DNA of 64,000 nt from Actinopolymorpha sp. NPDC004070 (GCF_040610475.1 NZ_JBEXMJ010000019.1:23779-87778); one strand, 5' to 3'; positions 27,671 through 40,697 are shown, counted from the first letter of the stretch. Notes: a model not told the origin generated them from the letters alone. Program-made: numbers and translations.

Positions 27671-27688
27671 TATCTTGACGTCGAGATA
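27671..27688. promoter_or_regulatory. TamR/UrtR-type (MarR family) operator upstream of aconitase
   Basis: TATCTTGACGTCGAGATA is an 18-bp inverted repeat with one mismatched pair, 157 bases upstream of acnA. From memory its form is that of the palindromes bound by MarR-family regulators such as Streptomyces TamR, which controls aconitase. GATAAT at 27685-27690 could be an overlapping -10 box, in which case the bound regulator would block transcription. Confidence 0.5.
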
Positions 27689-27845
27689 ATTGCGAGGGCC
27701 CGGGCCGCATCCGGACCCCGGCCGGTGCGCGCGGTGCGTCGGTGGGCAGGATGGCCGGCGGGCCCACAAGCAGGATCGACCGGGACCCACCGGGCCCTGA
27801 CGGACAGATCCGACGGACAGATCCAAAGGACAAGGGGAGAGGGCC

Positions 27846-30653
<2,808 letters not shown>

Positions 30654-30697
30654 GGTTCGCAAGCCCCGGGTAGACCTCAGCTCCGGGCAGAAGTCAC

Positions 30698-30740
30698 CGT
30701 CGCCCCCGTCCCCACGATGCACGTGGGGGCGGGGGCGACG
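30698..30740. terminator. Strong bidirectional terminator
   Basis: A 19-bp stem (30698-30716 with 30722-30740, one G-T wobble) and five-base loop separates the convergent acnA and membrane-protein genes. Confidence 0.85.
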
Positions 30741-30774
30741 TCGTGGTACGGCGTTCGGGCGATGCTTCGCGCGC

Positions 30775-31254
30775 TCAGGCGGCCTCGTAGGCCTGGGTGG
30801 TGGGATACTCGCCGGCCTCCTCGTCGGTGGCGGCGCGCCGGCGCAGGGCCGCGGCGCCGATCAGCACCAGGAGCAACCCGCCGGCGGCGATCCACGCACC
30901 AGGCTGGAGGTCGGCGACCCCGAACTGCCCCGCGCCGTTCGCGAAGGCGATCCGGACCACCCACAGCCCGACGGTGGCCGCACCGAGCAGGAACGACAAC
31001 CACAGCAGCACCCGCACCAGGAGCAGTGCGCCCAGGATGCCGATCGCGCCGGCGACCGCGAGCGGAGCGGCCATCGACGTCCAGTAGTTCAGCGTCTGGC
31101 CGGTCAGGTCCTTGACCTCGGGCCGGGTGAGGAGCTCCTGCAGGCGAACCTGTTGTGGCGAGCGGTTTCCCAGCCAGTCGAAATAGGCGCCGCTCGCGAT
31201 CGCGATGGCTCCGATGGTGGCGAGTACCGCCGCCCGAGGACGAACGATTGTCAT
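30775..31254 (-). CDS. Small four-helix membrane protein
   Basis: 159 aa, ATG behind GGAGGTCCGGCC. Transmembrane segments: [60 protein letters not shown] and [21 protein letters not shown], with a polar loop [18 protein letters not shown] after the first. No family I can name. A possible -10 TAGGTT lies about 60 bases upstream. The polar C-terminus ends TQAYEAA. Confidence 0.75.
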   Translation of the reverse strand: MTIVRPRAAVLATIGAIAIASGAYFDWLGNRSPQQVRLQELLTRPEVKDLTGQTLNYWTSMAAPLAVAGAIGILGALLLVRVLLWLSFLLGAATVGLWVVRIAFANGAGQFGVADLQPGAWIAAGGLLLVLIGAAALRRRAATDEEAGEYPTTQAYEAA

Positions 31255-31369
31255 GGCCGGACCTCCAGCGTCGTGCCGATCCCCGTGTGGCTGCCCCCGC
31301 GACTCTCGACTGAGCAACCTACCCCAATCCGGCCCGCCGGTGGGGAAGGAAGATCCGGACCGGGGCGGC

Positions 31370-34300
31370 TCAGGTCCGCTGATCCCCGCGCGGGCGCACC
31401 AACGGGAACAGCAGCGTCTCCCGGATCGACCGGCCGGTCAGCGTCATCACCAGCCGGTCGATGCCCAGACCGAGGCCGCCGGCCGGCGGCATGCCGTACT
31501 CCAGCGTGCGCAGGAAGTCCTCGTCGAACTGCATCGCCTCGGGGTCGCCGCCGGCGGCCAGCAGCGACTGCGCGGTCAGCCGGCGGCGTTGCTCCACCGG
31601 GTCGGCGAGCTCGGAGTACGCCGTGCCGAGCTCGACGCCGAACACCACGAGGTCCCAGCGTTCGGCGAGGCGCGGGTCGTCGCGGTGCGGCCGGGTGAGC
31701 GGGGAGACGTCGGTGGGGAAGTCGGTGTAGAACGTCGGGCCGAGGGTGTTCGGCTCCACCAGCGCGTCGTACACAGCGAGCACCGCCGCACCGGCGCCGG
31801 CCGACGCGTCGACGTGGACGTTCGCGCGGGCGGCGTACCGGCGCACCGTCTCGGCGTCGGTGCCGGGCCCCACCTCCTCACCGAGTGCCGCGCTCACCGC
31901 CGCGTGCACGCTCACCACCGGCCACTCCGCGGCGAGGTCGACCTCGATGGTTGCTCCGGCGGTTCCCTTGCTTCCGGGGGTTCCGGCGGTTCCGGCGGGC
32001 TTGGTTCGCCTGAGCACCGTGCCGCCGTGCACCGCCCGGCAGGCGGCGCGGACGAGGTCGCAGGCCAGCAGGCGCATGGAGTGGTAGTCGCCGTACGCCT
32101 GGTAGGCCTCCAGCATCGTGAACTCCGGGTTGTGTGTCGCGTCGGCGCCCTCGTTGCGGAAGTTGCGGTTCAGCTCGAAGACCTGCTCCAGCCCGCCGAC
32201 GAGCAGCCGCTTCAGGTACAGCTCCGGGGCGATCCGCAGGTAGAGCGGCAGGTCGTAGGCATTGATGTGGGTGGTGAACGGCCGGGCGTTCGCGCCGCCG
32301 TGCACCGGCTGCAGCATGGGGGTCTCCACCTCCTCGTACCCCCCGGCCCGCAGGGTGTCGCGAACCGCCGCCACCACGGCGCGGCGTTGCGCGAACAGGG
32401 CCCGGCTGTCGGGCCGGGTGGCCAGGTCGACGGCGCGCTCGCGAACCCGCGCCTCCGCGTCGGTACGGCCGTGCCACTTGTCCGGCAGGGGACGCAGGCA
32501 CTTCGCCGTCAGCGCCCAGCCGCTCGCGCGGACGGTGAGCTCCCCGGACCTGGTCGTACCGACGTGGCCGGTGACGCCCACGTGGTCGCCGAGGTCGACG
32601 TGGTGCTTCCACCGGGTGAGCGCCGTCGGGTCGGTCAGGTGCCGCCGGTCGAGCATGACCTGCAGGTCGCCGGTGCCGTCACGGACGGTGGCGAACGCCA
32701 GTCCGCCGAACGTACGCAGGCCGACCACCCGGCCGGTCACGCCCACCTGCCGGGTCGTCCAGGTGTCGGGCGCGAGGCCGGCGAACTGCGCCACCACGTC
32801 GGCGGCGCAGGCGGTCCGGGGATAGCCGACGGGATAGGGATCGACGCCTTCCGCGCGCAGCCGGCGCAGCTTGTCCCGGCGGACGCGTTCCTGTTCGGGC
32901 AGGGCGCGTTCGCGGCAGGCCTCCAGCCGGTCGAGGTCGGCGGCCGGGTCCTCGCCGGGAAGGGTGCCGGCGTCGGGCCCCTCGATGACCGGTGGCTGGA
33001 TCGTGCCGGCGGCCCCGGCTCTCCCGGCGGCACCGGCAGCACCAGCAGCACCGGCACTGGCGCCACCGGCGGTAGCCGCCCGGGTCGGCACCTCCGGCGC
33101 CAGCCCGCGTGCGCCGGCCCGGCGCAGCCGGCGGCCCGGCCAGACTGGTACGGGGACCAGGCCCTCCGCGATCCCGGACGCCACCGCGATCCTGGGCAGG
33201 TCGGGCGACCTCGGGTAGCACAGGAAGCGCGTCACCCACTCAGGCTCGAACTTCGCGTTCGCGCGGTACAGCGCCTCGATCTGCCACCAGCGCGAGGCGA
33301 GCAGTAGCGTCCGCCGCCACACCCGGGCGACCGGTCCGGCGCCGATCTCGGCCCCCTCCACCAGCCCGGAACGGAAGATCGCGAAGTTGAGCGAGATCCG
33401 GTCGACGCCGAGCGCCCGCGCCGCCTCGACCAGCCGGGACACCATCAGCTCGACCACACCGTTGGGTGCCACGGGCGCGCGGCGCATCAGGTCCAGGGAT
33501 AGGCCGCGCCGACCCCAAGGTGCGAACGACAACAGGGCGCGCCGGTAGCCGTGCCGGTCCAGGCACTCGACCAGGACGCACCGGCCGTCGCGCGGGTCGC
33601 CGAGCCGGCCGAGCGCCATCGAGAAGCCGCGTTCACCCTGCGTACCCCGCCACCGGTCGGCGTCCGAACCGATCTCGGCCAGCTCGTCGGCGGGGATGTC
33701 CGCGTGCCGCCGGATCCGGCAGGTGTAGCCCAGCCGCTCCAGCCGCTGCACCGCCTGTCGTACGCCACGCATCCGGCGCCCGGCCAGGTCGTAGTCGGCC
33801 ACCCGGAGCACCGCCTCGTCGCCGAGTTCGAGGACGTGCAGGCCGGCGTCGGCGTAGGCGTGCGCACCCGCCTCGGTCGTTCCCATCACCGCCGGTGCCC
33901 AGGCGTAGCGGCGGGCCTCGGCGAGCCAGGCACGGATCGCCGCCGGCCACTGCCGCGGGTCGCCCACCGGGTCGCCGGAGGCCAGGCTGACCCCGGCCAC
34001 CACGCGGTAGGTGACCGCCGCCGCGCCGGAGGAGGCGAACATCGCCGACTTGTCGTGGCGGGTGGCGAAGTAGCCCAGGGAGTCCTCGGCGTACGTCGTC
34101 AGCAGCGAGCGAAGCTGCCGGTCGCCGTCCGGAGTCTGGTAGAGCGTCTTGCGGCGCGGGCGGAACAGCACCCAGGCGCCGGCCAGCTGGACGGCCGCGC
34201 CGAGCAGGCCGAGGAAGACCGACACCGGGTGCGGAGGCGGGGGAGTGGACAGCTCGCGGAAGAGATCGAACCGGTTCGTGGTGGCGTCGGTCCCGCCGGT

Positions 34301-34831
34301 CAGGAACACCAGCACGGTCTCCGCCCGGTCACCGACGGATGCGATCTGCCCGGGGAAGAGGGCCAGCGCCGCCATCCCGAGCACGAACCCGGCGACGATG
34401 GCGACCGCCACCGTGGCCAGTGCCCGCCAGCCGGCCCGCGGCGCGACCTCGGCGTCGAACGCGGGCCGGGCCAGGACCAGGATCACCAGCACCGCCGTGA
34501 GGACGGCCAGGCTGAGCAGGCCGTGGTGCAGGACGACGACCTCGGCGACGTCGTATGCCATGTTCGGGACGATCAGCGCCAGGACGAGGAACCACCAGGC
34601 GATCCGCTTGCGCCGCCGGACCGCGGCGGCGAGGATCCCGAGGTACGCCGCGTAGGCGAGGTTCGGCTGGGCGCCGATGGTGGTCAGCTCGATCAGGTCG
34701 CGCACGGGTTCCAGCACGCGCCGCAGCCCCGGGAAGAGCGCGGTGACCACACAGAAGACCGCGACCGCGATCAGGAAGCGCGCGATCCAGGTCGCCAGGA
34801 CGGCTGCCCTGGCGTCCTTGCGAGGAGCCAT
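31370..34831 (-). CDS. lysX: Bifunctional lysylphosphatidylglycerol synthetase / lysine-tRNA ligase
   Basis: 1153 aa, close to mycobacterial LysX. Residues 1-220 hold six to seven transmembrane helices; about 240-540 form the DUF2156/MprF aminoacyl-transferase domain (SAMFASSGAAAVTYRVV; LSFAPWGRRGLSLDLMRR); about 660-760 an OB fold (VGVTGRVVGLRTFGGLAFATVRD) and 770-1153 a class II lysyl-tRNA synthetase with motif 2 FRNEGADATHNPEFTMLEAY and motif 3 GLGIDRLVMTLTG. It charges tRNA with lysine and transfers lysine to phosphatidylglycerol, reducing surface charge against cationic peptides. A Gly/Ala-rich linker (about 600-630) joins the halves. The standard LysRS gene is presumably elsewhere. Confidence 0.93.
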   Translation of the reverse strand: MAPRKDARAAVLATWIARFLIAVAVFCVVTALFPGLRRVLEPVRDLIELTTIGAQPNLAYAAYLGILAAAVRRRKRIAWWFLVLALIVPNMAYDVAEVVVLHHGLLSLAVLTAVLVILVLARPAFDAEVAPRAGWRALATVAVAIVAGFVLGMAALALFPGQIASVGDRAETVLVFLTGGTDATTNRFDLFRELSTPPPPHPVSVFLGLLGAAVQLAGAWVLFRPRRKTLYQTPDGDRQLRSLLTTYAEDSLGYFATRHDKSAMFASSGAAAVTYRVVAGVSLASGDPVGDPRQWPAAIRAWLAEARRYAWAPAVMGTTEAGAHAYADAGLHVLELGDEAVLRVADYDLAGRRMRGVRQAVQRLERLGYTCRIRRHADIPADELAEIGSDADRWRGTQGERGFSMALGRLGDPRDGRCVLVECLDRHGYRRALLSFAPWGRRGLSLDLMRRAPVAPNGVVELMVSRLVEAARALGVDRISLNFAIFRSGLVEGAEIGAGPVARVWRRTLLLASRWWQIEALYRANAKFEPEWVTRFLCYPRSPDLPRIAVASGIAEGLVPVPVWPGRRLRRAGARGLAPEVPTRAATAGGASAGAAGAAGAAGRAGAAGTIQPPVIEGPDAGTLPGEDPAADLDRLEACRERALPEQERVRRDKLRRLRAEGVDPYPVGYPRTACAADVVAQFAGLAPDTWTTRQVGVTGRVVGLRTFGGLAFATVRDGTGDLQVMLDRRHLTDPTALTRWKHHVDLGDHVGVTGHVGTTRSGELTVRASGWALTAKCLRPLPDKWHGRTDAEARVRERAVDLATRPDSRALFAQRRAVVAAVRDTLRAGGYEEVETPMLQPVHGGANARPFTTHINAYDLPLYLRIAPELYLKRLLVGGLEQVFELNRNFRNEGADATHNPEFTMLEAYQAYGDYHSMRLLACDLVRAACRAVHGGTVLRRTKPAGTAGTPGSKGTAGATIEVDLAAEWPVVSVHAAVSAALGEEVGPGTDAETVRRYAARANVHVDASAGAGAAVLAVYDALVEPNTLGPTFYTDFPTDVSPLTRPHRDDPRLAERWDLVVFGVELGTAYSELADPVEQRRRLTAQSLLAAGGDPEAMQFDEDFLRTLEYGMPPAGGLGLGIDRLVMTLTGRSIRETLLFPLVRPRGDQRT

Positions 34832-34916
34832 CCGGCTACCTCACCGGCCCCGCGCAGGCAGCCGGGACACGCAGCGGGTCGGGACGCACGCCAGGCAGCA
34901 TAGAAGGTCTTCCTGG

Positions 34917-35405
34917 TCACAGGGCCGCGCGTACCTTCGCGGCGTACTCCCGGGCCTCGTCCTCGTCGGCGTACTTGTGCCGCGGCCAGAAGAATCCCCG
35001 CAAACCGTCTCCCTTGGTGCGCGGCACCACATGGGTGTGCAGGTGCGGGACGCTCTGACTGACCCGGTTGTTGACCGCGACGAACGAGCCCTTCGCGCCG
35101 AGGCCGGTCTCCATCGCCCGGGCCACGCGCTGGACCGCCGCGAGATAGGGGTCGCGGAGTTCACCGGGCAGGTCCAGCAGAGTGTCGACGTGAGCGCGGG
35201 GGAGCACCAGCGTGTGGCCCTTGAACACCGGGCGTACGTCGAGGAATGCCACCACGTCCGGCTCGTCCAGCACCAGGTCGGCCGACCCGTCGGCGACGAC
35301 GCCGCAGAACACGCAGCTGCCGGCGGCTGAGTCGGCTGGGTCGGCCGGCCCGGCTGAGTCGGTGTGCCCGGAGGGCCCGGAAGAACCCGGCGCGGCGGTA
35401 GGCAT
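34917..35405 (-). CDS. HIT family protein
   Basis: 162 aa. The histidine triad HLHTHVVP (HxHxHxx) and the N-terminal CVFCGVVADGSADLVLDEPDVVAFLDVRPVFKGHTLVLPRAHV are complete; members hydrolyse nucleotidyl conjugates such as Ap4A or AMP-NH2. The first 30 residues (Ser/Ala/Gly/Pro-rich) are extra. ATG 35405 is set by a leaderless -10 box; an open frame further upstream lacks likeness. The CxxC pair near residue 31 may bind zinc. Confidence 0.9.
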   Translation of the reverse strand: MPTAAPGSSGPSGHTDSAGPADPADSAAGSCVFCGVVADGSADLVLDEPDVVAFLDVRPVFKGHTLVLPRAHVDTLLDLPGELRDPYLAAVQRVARAMETGLGAKGSFVAVNNRVSQSVPHLHTHVVPRTKGDGLRGFFWPRHKYADEDEAREYAAKVRAAL

Positions 35406-35412
35406 GGTGGAC

Positions 35413-35418
35413 AGATTA
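35413..35418 (-). promoter_or_regulatory. Leaderless-type -10 box of HIT gene (TAATCT)
   Basis: On the minus strand TAATCT ends 7 bases before the ATG whose first base is 35405. Confidence 0.55.
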
Positions 35419-35544
35419 CGGCCTGTCCACCTCCGGACCGCAGAACCGCCGCGCGCCACCGGCGACATGACGTGCCGATTACGGCAACGTGCTCCGGCTG
35501 GTAAACCCTTGACGATCATGTGACGGAATAGTTGTCTGTGGCCC

Positions 35545-36972
35545 GTGACGCACCGGCCTGGTTCGCAGGCGTCGCTTCGGGCGGCAAACGTACGTCGGGT
35601 GCTGGCAGCGGTCCGGGCACACGGCGTACTCAGTCAGGCCGAGATCGCGCGGATCACCGGTCTCTCGCCGGCCTCGGTCTCCAACATCGTGCACCAGCTC
35701 GCCGACGCGGACGCCGTTGAGCTGTCCCCGGGGATCCGTGGTGGCCGGCGTGCGCAGGAGGTGCGCGTCCGTTCCGACGGCGGCCTGGTCGTCGGGCTGG
35801 ACTTCGGCCACCGGCACATCCGGGTGGCGGTGTCCGACCTGCGGTTCGTCGTACGCGCCGAACGCCGGGTGGAGTGCGACGTCGGAGCGTCGGCACTGTC
35901 GGCGCTCGCGGTCGCGGAGAAGCTCGTCGGCGAGCTGCTGGACGAGATCGGCACCACCAAGTGCGGAATCCGGGCCGTGGGGCTCGGCCTGCCGGCGCCG
36001 ATGGGTCCCGACGGCGGCACTCTGGCGGCCTGGCCGATCCTGCCGAGCTGGTCGACCATCGACCCCGCCCGGCACCTCGCCGAGCGGCTGGGCGCGCCGG
36101 TGTACGCCGACAACGACGCCAACCTGGGCGCCCGCGGCGAGCTGTACTTCGGTGCCGGGCGCGGCGTGTCCGACCTCGCCTACATCAAGGCGGCCACCGG
36201 CCTGGGTGCCGGGCTGGTGGTGGCCGGGAACGTCTACCGCGGGTTCGCCGGCTCCGCCGGTGAGATCGGTCACCTCACCATCGACGAGATGGGGCCGGTG
36301 TGCTCCTGCGGCAACCGCGGCTGTCTGGAGACGATGGTGGGCGCGCCGTACCTCCTGGAACTCATCCGGTACAGCCACCCCGACGTGCGGACGGTGGAGC
36401 AGCTGGTGACCTGCGCGCTGTCCGGTGACGGCGGCTGCCAGCGGGTGGTCGCCGACGCGGGCCGGCACATCGGGTTCGTGGCCGCCAACCTGTGCAACGT
36501 CGTCAACCCCGAGCGGGTGGTGGTGGGCGGTGACCTGGCGGCCGCCGGCGACCTGCTGCTGGAGCCGCTTCGGTCAGCGATGCCCCGGTATGCCGTGGTC
36601 ACGGTGGCGTCGACCCCGGTGGTGGCGGCGCTGACGGGGGAGCGGGCGGAGGTCCTCGGGGCGCTCGTCCTCGCGGTCGAGCAGTTCCAGCGCCGGCACG
36701 ACCAGAACGACGGCGCCGACGCTGCTGACGACGACCGGGGCAGGGAGCAGTCGGCGAGCGAGCACTCGGGCAGGGAACGGCAAGGCAGTGAGCAGCTTGG
36801 GAGGGAGCACGCGGGCGGGAGCGCCGCCGGCGCCTCCTCGCGTGGCGGCTCGGCCGGCGCCCCGGGCTCCCGCGCAGAGGCCGGCCTGGCCAACGGGCGT
36901 CTCTCGGCGGTCGGTGACCCCGCGCCGGACCTCGGCGCGGCGGGTCGCAACCTGCTCGGCGGCCCTGCCTAG
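35545..36972 (+). CDS. ROK family transcriptional regulator
   Basis: 475 aa. An N-terminal winged helix-turn-helix (VLSQAEIARITGLSPASVSNIVHQLADADAVE) joins a ROK sugar-kinase-like domain: nucleotide-binding GLDFGHRHIRVAVSD, catalytic-type VYADNDANLGARGE, and the zinc motif CSCGNRGCLE. Such NagC/XylR-type regulators respond to sugars; the target is unknown and no sugar genes are adjacent. From about residue 390 a 85-residue charged and Ser/Gly-rich tail is unlike the family. GTG 35545 is the probable start. Confidence 0.85.
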   Translation: MTHRPGSQASLRAANVRRVLAAVRAHGVLSQAEIARITGLSPASVSNIVHQLADADAVELSPGIRGGRRAQEVRVRSDGGLVVGLDFGHRHIRVAVSDLRFVVRAERRVECDVGASALSALAVAEKLVGELLDEIGTTKCGIRAVGLGLPAPMGPDGGTLAAWPILPSWSTIDPARHLAERLGAPVYADNDANLGARGELYFGAGRGVSDLAYIKAATGLGAGLVVAGNVYRGFAGSAGEIGHLTIDEMGPVCSCGNRGCLETMVGAPYLLELIRYSHPDVRTVEQLVTCALSGDGGCQRVVADAGRHIGFVAANLCNVVNPERVVVGGDLAAAGDLLLEPLRSAMPRYAVVTVASTPVVAALTGERAEVLGALVLAVEQFQRRHDQNDGADAADDDRGREQSASEHSGRERQGSEQLGREHAGGSAAGASSRGGSAGAPGSRAEAGLANGRLSAVGDPAPDLGAAGRNLLGGPA

Positions 36973-37106
36973 CCTGTTGGCGGCCCCACGTGATCGGCTC
37001 GGTCCGGAGTGCCCCACCGTGTCCTGGTCGTCACCCCGGGTGCCGATCCGGGCGTGGCGTACGTTACTCACCAGTCCAGGTCCCACCCGCGGGCCGCGCG
37101 GCACTC

Positions 37107-37112
37107 TAGACT
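37107..37112 (+). promoter_or_regulatory. Possible -10 box of dxs (TAGACT)
   Basis: TAGACT lies 45 bases before ATG 37158. Transcription from it would include the GGGAGG ribosome binding site at 37144-37149, favouring that start. Confidence 0.45.
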
Positions 37113-37157
37113 CGACCCCAGCCGGTGACGGTCGACAACGCGTGGGAGGTAGCTGGC

Positions 37158-39077
37158 ATGGGTGTGCTCGAGAAGGTACGGGAACCAGCCGACCTCAACG
37201 CTCTGTCCGACGAGCAGCTCACCACCCTCGCCCGCGAGATCCGCGACTTCCTGGTGGCCAAGGTCTCCCGCACCGGCGGCCACCTGGGCCCCAACCTCGG
37301 CATCGTCGAGCTCACCCTCGCCCTGCACCGGGTCTTCGAGTCCCCCCGGGACCGGATCATCTTCGACGTCGGCCACCAGGCCTACGTGCACAAGATGCTC
37401 ACCGGCCGCCAGGAGGGATTCGACCTGCTCCGCCAGAAGGGCGGCCTGTCGGGTTACCCCAGCCGGGCGGAGTCCGAGCACGACGTGGTGGAAAACTCCC
37501 ACGCCTCGGCCTCCCTGTCGTACGCCGACGGCCTGGCGAAGGCCTACCAACTGCGCGGTGAGGACCGGCACGTCGTCGCGGTGATCGGCGACGGCGCCCT
37601 GACCGGCGGGATGGCCTGGGAGGCGCTGAACAACATCGCCGGTGCCAACGACCGGCCGCTGGTGATCGTGGTCAACGACAACGGGCGTTCCTACACCCCG
37701 ACCGTCGGCGGCATCGCCGACCACCTCACCGCCCTGCGCACCGACCCCCGCTACGAACGCGTCCTGGACCTCGTCAAGCGCTCACTGAGCCGCACCCCGC
37801 TGGTCGGGCCGCCGCTCTACGACGTTCTGCACGGCATCAAGCGCGGGCTCAAGGATGTGATGGCGCCGCAGGGACTGTTCGAGGACCTCGGGATGAAGTA
37901 CGTCGGACCCGTGGACGGCCACGACCGCGAACTCGTCGAGCACGCCCTGGAGCAGGCGAAGAACTTCGGCGGGCCCGTCATCGTGCACTGCGTGACCCGC
38001 AAGGGCTTCGGGTACGACATCGCCGAGCAGGACGAGGCCGACTGCTTCCACAGCCCCTCGGGCGCGTTCGACCCGCTGACCGGCACTCCCGTGGCCGCGC
38101 CGGGCGCGAAGTGGACCAACGTCTTCCGCGACGATCTGGTCGAGCTGGGCCGGGAGCGCCCCGACATCGTGGCCATCACCGCCGCCATGCAGCACCCGAC
38201 GGGGCTGGACGCGTTCGCCCGCGAGTTCCCCGAGCGGTCCTTCGACGTGGGTATCGCCGAGCAGCACGCCGTGACGTCGGCGGCCGGTCTGGCAATGGGC
38301 GGAATGCACCCGGTGGTGGCGATCTACTCCACGTTCCTCAACCGCGCGTTCGACCAGATGCTGATGGACGTCGCCTTGCACCGGTGCGGCGCGACGTTCG
38401 TGCTCGACCGGGCCGGCGTGACCGGTGAGGACGGCCCGAGCCACAACGGCATGTGGGACATGTCGATCCTGCAGGTCGTACCCGGCCTGCGGCTCGCCGC
38501 TCCGCGCGACGGTGCCCGGCTGCGCGAGCTGCTCCGCGAGGCGGTCGCGGTCGACGACGCACCGACCGTGCTGCGGTTCCCCAAGGGTGCGCTGCCCGAC
38601 GACCTGCCCGCTCTCGAACGCCGGGACGGTGTGGACGTCCTGGTCCGCGAGGGCGACACCGACGTCCTGCTCGTCTGCGTCGGCTCGATGGCGGCCACCG
38701 GAGTCGAGGTGGCCGCCCGGCTCACCGGTCAGGGCATCGGCGTCACCGTCGTCGACCCGCGCTGGGTGAAGCCGGTCAATCCCGTCCTGGTCGACCTCGC
38801 CCGCACCCACCGGCTCGTGGTGTCGCTGGAGGACAGCGGCCGGGTAGGCGGGTGCGGCGCAGCTCTCGGGCTGGCCCTGTCCGACGCCCGGGTCGGCACG
38901 CCGCTGCACGTCGCCGGCATCGCCCAGCGGTTCCTGGATCACGACAAGCGGCCCCAGTTACTGGCGGAGATGGGACTCGGTGCCCAGGACCTCGCCCGCG
39001 ACATCGTCGAGCGCATGGCACATGCCGACGACGCCGCTCTGGTGACGGACGATCACGACGCGGTGTCACGCGGGTAA
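37158..39077 (+). CDS. dxs: 1-deoxy-D-xylulose-5-phosphate synthase
   Basis: 639 aa thiamine-diphosphate enzyme making DXP from pyruvate and glyceraldehyde 3-phosphate, first step of the MEP isoprenoid pathway. [15 protein letters not shown], the TPP motif [19 protein letters not shown], and the transketolase C-half ([30 protein letters not shown]) are intact. ATG 37158 is preferred to GTG 37125, which lies only 12 bases past the -10 box and has no ribosome site. Confidence 0.96.
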   Translation: MGVLEKVREPADLNALSDEQLTTLAREIRDFLVAKVSRTGGHLGPNLGIVELTLALHRVFESPRDRIIFDVGHQAYVHKMLTGRQEGFDLLRQKGGLSGYPSRAESEHDVVENSHASASLSYADGLAKAYQLRGEDRHVVAVIGDGALTGGMAWEALNNIAGANDRPLVIVVNDNGRSYTPTVGGIADHLTALRTDPRYERVLDLVKRSLSRTPLVGPPLYDVLHGIKRGLKDVMAPQGLFEDLGMKYVGPVDGHDRELVEHALEQAKNFGGPVIVHCVTRKGFGYDIAEQDEADCFHSPSGAFDPLTGTPVAAPGAKWTNVFRDDLVELGRERPDIVAITAAMQHPTGLDAFAREFPERSFDVGIAEQHAVTSAAGLAMGGMHPVVAIYSTFLNRAFDQMLMDVALHRCGATFVLDRAGVTGEDGPSHNGMWDMSILQVVPGLRLAAPRDGARLRELLREAVAVDDAPTVLRFPKGALPDDLPALERRDGVDVLVREGDTDVLLVCVGSMAATGVEVAARLTGQGIGVTVVDPRWVKPVNPVLVDLARTHRLVVSLEDSGRVGGCGAALGLALSDARVGTPLHVAGIAQRFLDHDKRPQLLAEMGLGAQDLARDIVERMAHADDAALVTDDHDAVSRG

Positions 39078-39149
39078 CCACCCGCATCTGTCCGCTGACC
39101 TGCGCTGATGGCCGGGGGGACCCCGCTGGCCGACCAAGGTCCGGTCCTC

Positions 39150-39155
39150 TACCTT
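39150..39155 (+). promoter_or_regulatory. Leaderless-type -10 box (TACCTT)
   Basis: TACCTT ends 6 bases before ATG 39162. Confidence 0.5.
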
Positions 39156-39161
39156 GGTGCG

Positions 39162-40697
39162 ATGAATTCTCAGGATCCGCGCGGGTCGACGTCGGTCATG
39201 CGCACCAAGCCGGTCGAAATGGCCATCTCCGACACCGAGGAGCCAGAGCACCGGCTGAAGAAGAACCTCGGTGCGCTCGACCTCACCGTCTTCGGGGTCG
39301 GTGTCACGATCGGCGGCGGTCTGTTCGTGCTCACCGGTACGGCCGCGGCGACGTACGCCGGCCCCGCGGTGGCGCTGTCGTTCGTGATCGCCGCGGTGGC
39401 GTGCGGGCTGGCGGCACTGTGCTACGCGGAGTTCGCCTCGACCGTTCCGGTGGCCGGTTCGGCGTACACCTTCTCCTACGCCACTCTCGGCGAGCTGATC
39501 GCGTGGATCATCGGCTGGGACCTCATCCTGGAGTTCTTCGTCGGCGCCGCGGCGGTGTCCAGTGGCTGGTCGGGATATCTCGCGAGCGCGTTGCAGGGTA
39601 CGCCGCTGCAGATACCCGCGGCGGTGGCCAACACCAAGGACGGGTTCATGAACCTCCCGGCCGGGCTGCTCGTCCTGGCGCTGACCGCGGTGCTCGTCAT
39701 CGGCATCAAGCTGTCCAGCCGGATCAACCAGGTCGCCGTCGCGATCAAGGTGGGCGTGGCGCTGCTGTTCGTGCTGGCCGGCATCTTCTTCGTCAAGGCC
39801 GCCAACCTGACGCCGTTCGTACCGCCGAGCCAGCCCACCAAGGGCGGCGGCGGCAGCCTCACCGAGCCGCTGATCCAGGTGTTGTTCGGCATGCAGCCGG
39901 GATCGTTCGGCTGGGCCGGAGTGGTGAGCGGCGCGGCGGTCGTGTTCTTCGCGTTCATCGGCTTCGACGTGGTGGCCACCACCGCTGAGGAGACCCGCAA
40001 GCCGCAGCGCAACCTGCCGATCGGAATCATCGCCTCGCTGGCGATCTGCACCGTCCTCTACGTCACCGTCAGCCTCGTGGTGACCGGCATCCAGAGCTAC
40101 AAGAAGATCGACCCCGCCGACGCCGCGCCGCTGGCCACCGCCATGACCCACGCCGGCCACCCCGCGCTGGCCAGGATCATCTCCGTCGGCGCCGCGGTCG
40201 GGATCATCGTGGTGGTGATGATCCTGCTGCTCGGGCAGAGCCGGGTCGCGTTCGCGATGGCCCGCGACGGCCTGCTGCCGCCGGTGTTCGCCAAGGTCCA
40301 CCCCAGGTTCCGTACGCCCTACGTCGTCACCATCGTGGTCGGCATCGCGGCGGCGCTGCTCGCGGCCTTCACCTCGATCGACGTGCTGGCCGAACTCGTC
40401 AACGTCGGAACCCTGGCGGCGTTCATCCTGGTCAGCATCGGTGTGCTCGTCCTGCGCAGGTCCCGACCCGACCTCCAGCGCGGCTTCCGCACGCCGCTGG
40501 TGCCGGTGCTGCCGATCGTCTCGGCGCTGGTGTGCTTCTACCTCATGCTCAACCTCGCGGTGGAGACCTGGCTGCGGTTCCTGGTGTGGATGGCGATCGG
40601 CCTGGTCATCTACTTCGCCTACGGCCGTCGGCGGTCCCGGCTGGTGACCGGCAACGTCGAGGCCGGTGGCAAGGGAGGCCGCGCAGGCAGGCGCTAG
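39162..40697 (+). CDS. APC family amino-acid permease
   Basis: 511 aa, about twelve to thirteen transmembrane helices. LGALDLTVFGVGVTIGGGLFVLTG at the first helix and FFAFIGFDVVATTAEETRKPQRNLPIGI near helix 6 are the hallmark of the cationic amino-acid transporter (CAT/YfnA) group. Imports amino acids across the inner membrane; the substrate range is unknown. ATG 39162 has a leaderless promoter. The gene ends before the palindrome-array region. Confidence 0.9.
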   Translation: MNSQDPRGSTSVMRTKPVEMAISDTEEPEHRLKKNLGALDLTVFGVGVTIGGGLFVLTGTAAATYAGPAVALSFVIAAVACGLAALCYAEFASTVPVAGSAYTFSYATLGELIAWIIGWDLILEFFVGAAAVSSGWSGYLASALQGTPLQIPAAVANTKDGFMNLPAGLLVLALTAVLVIGIKLSSRINQVAVAIKVGVALLFVLAGIFFVKAANLTPFVPPSQPTKGGGGSLTEPLIQVLFGMQPGSFGWAGVVSGAAVVFFAFIGFDVVATTAEETRKPQRNLPIGIIASLAICTVLYVTVSLVVTGIQSYKKIDPADAAPLATAMTHAGHPALARIISVGAAVGIIVVVMILLLGQSRVAFAMARDGLLPPVFAKVHPRFRTPYVVTIVVGIAAALLAAFTSIDVLAELVNVGTLAAFILVSIGVLVLRRSRPDLQRGFRTPLVPVLPIVSALVCFYLMLNLAVETWLRFLVWMAIGLVIYFAYGRRRSRLVTGNVEAGGKGGRAGRR

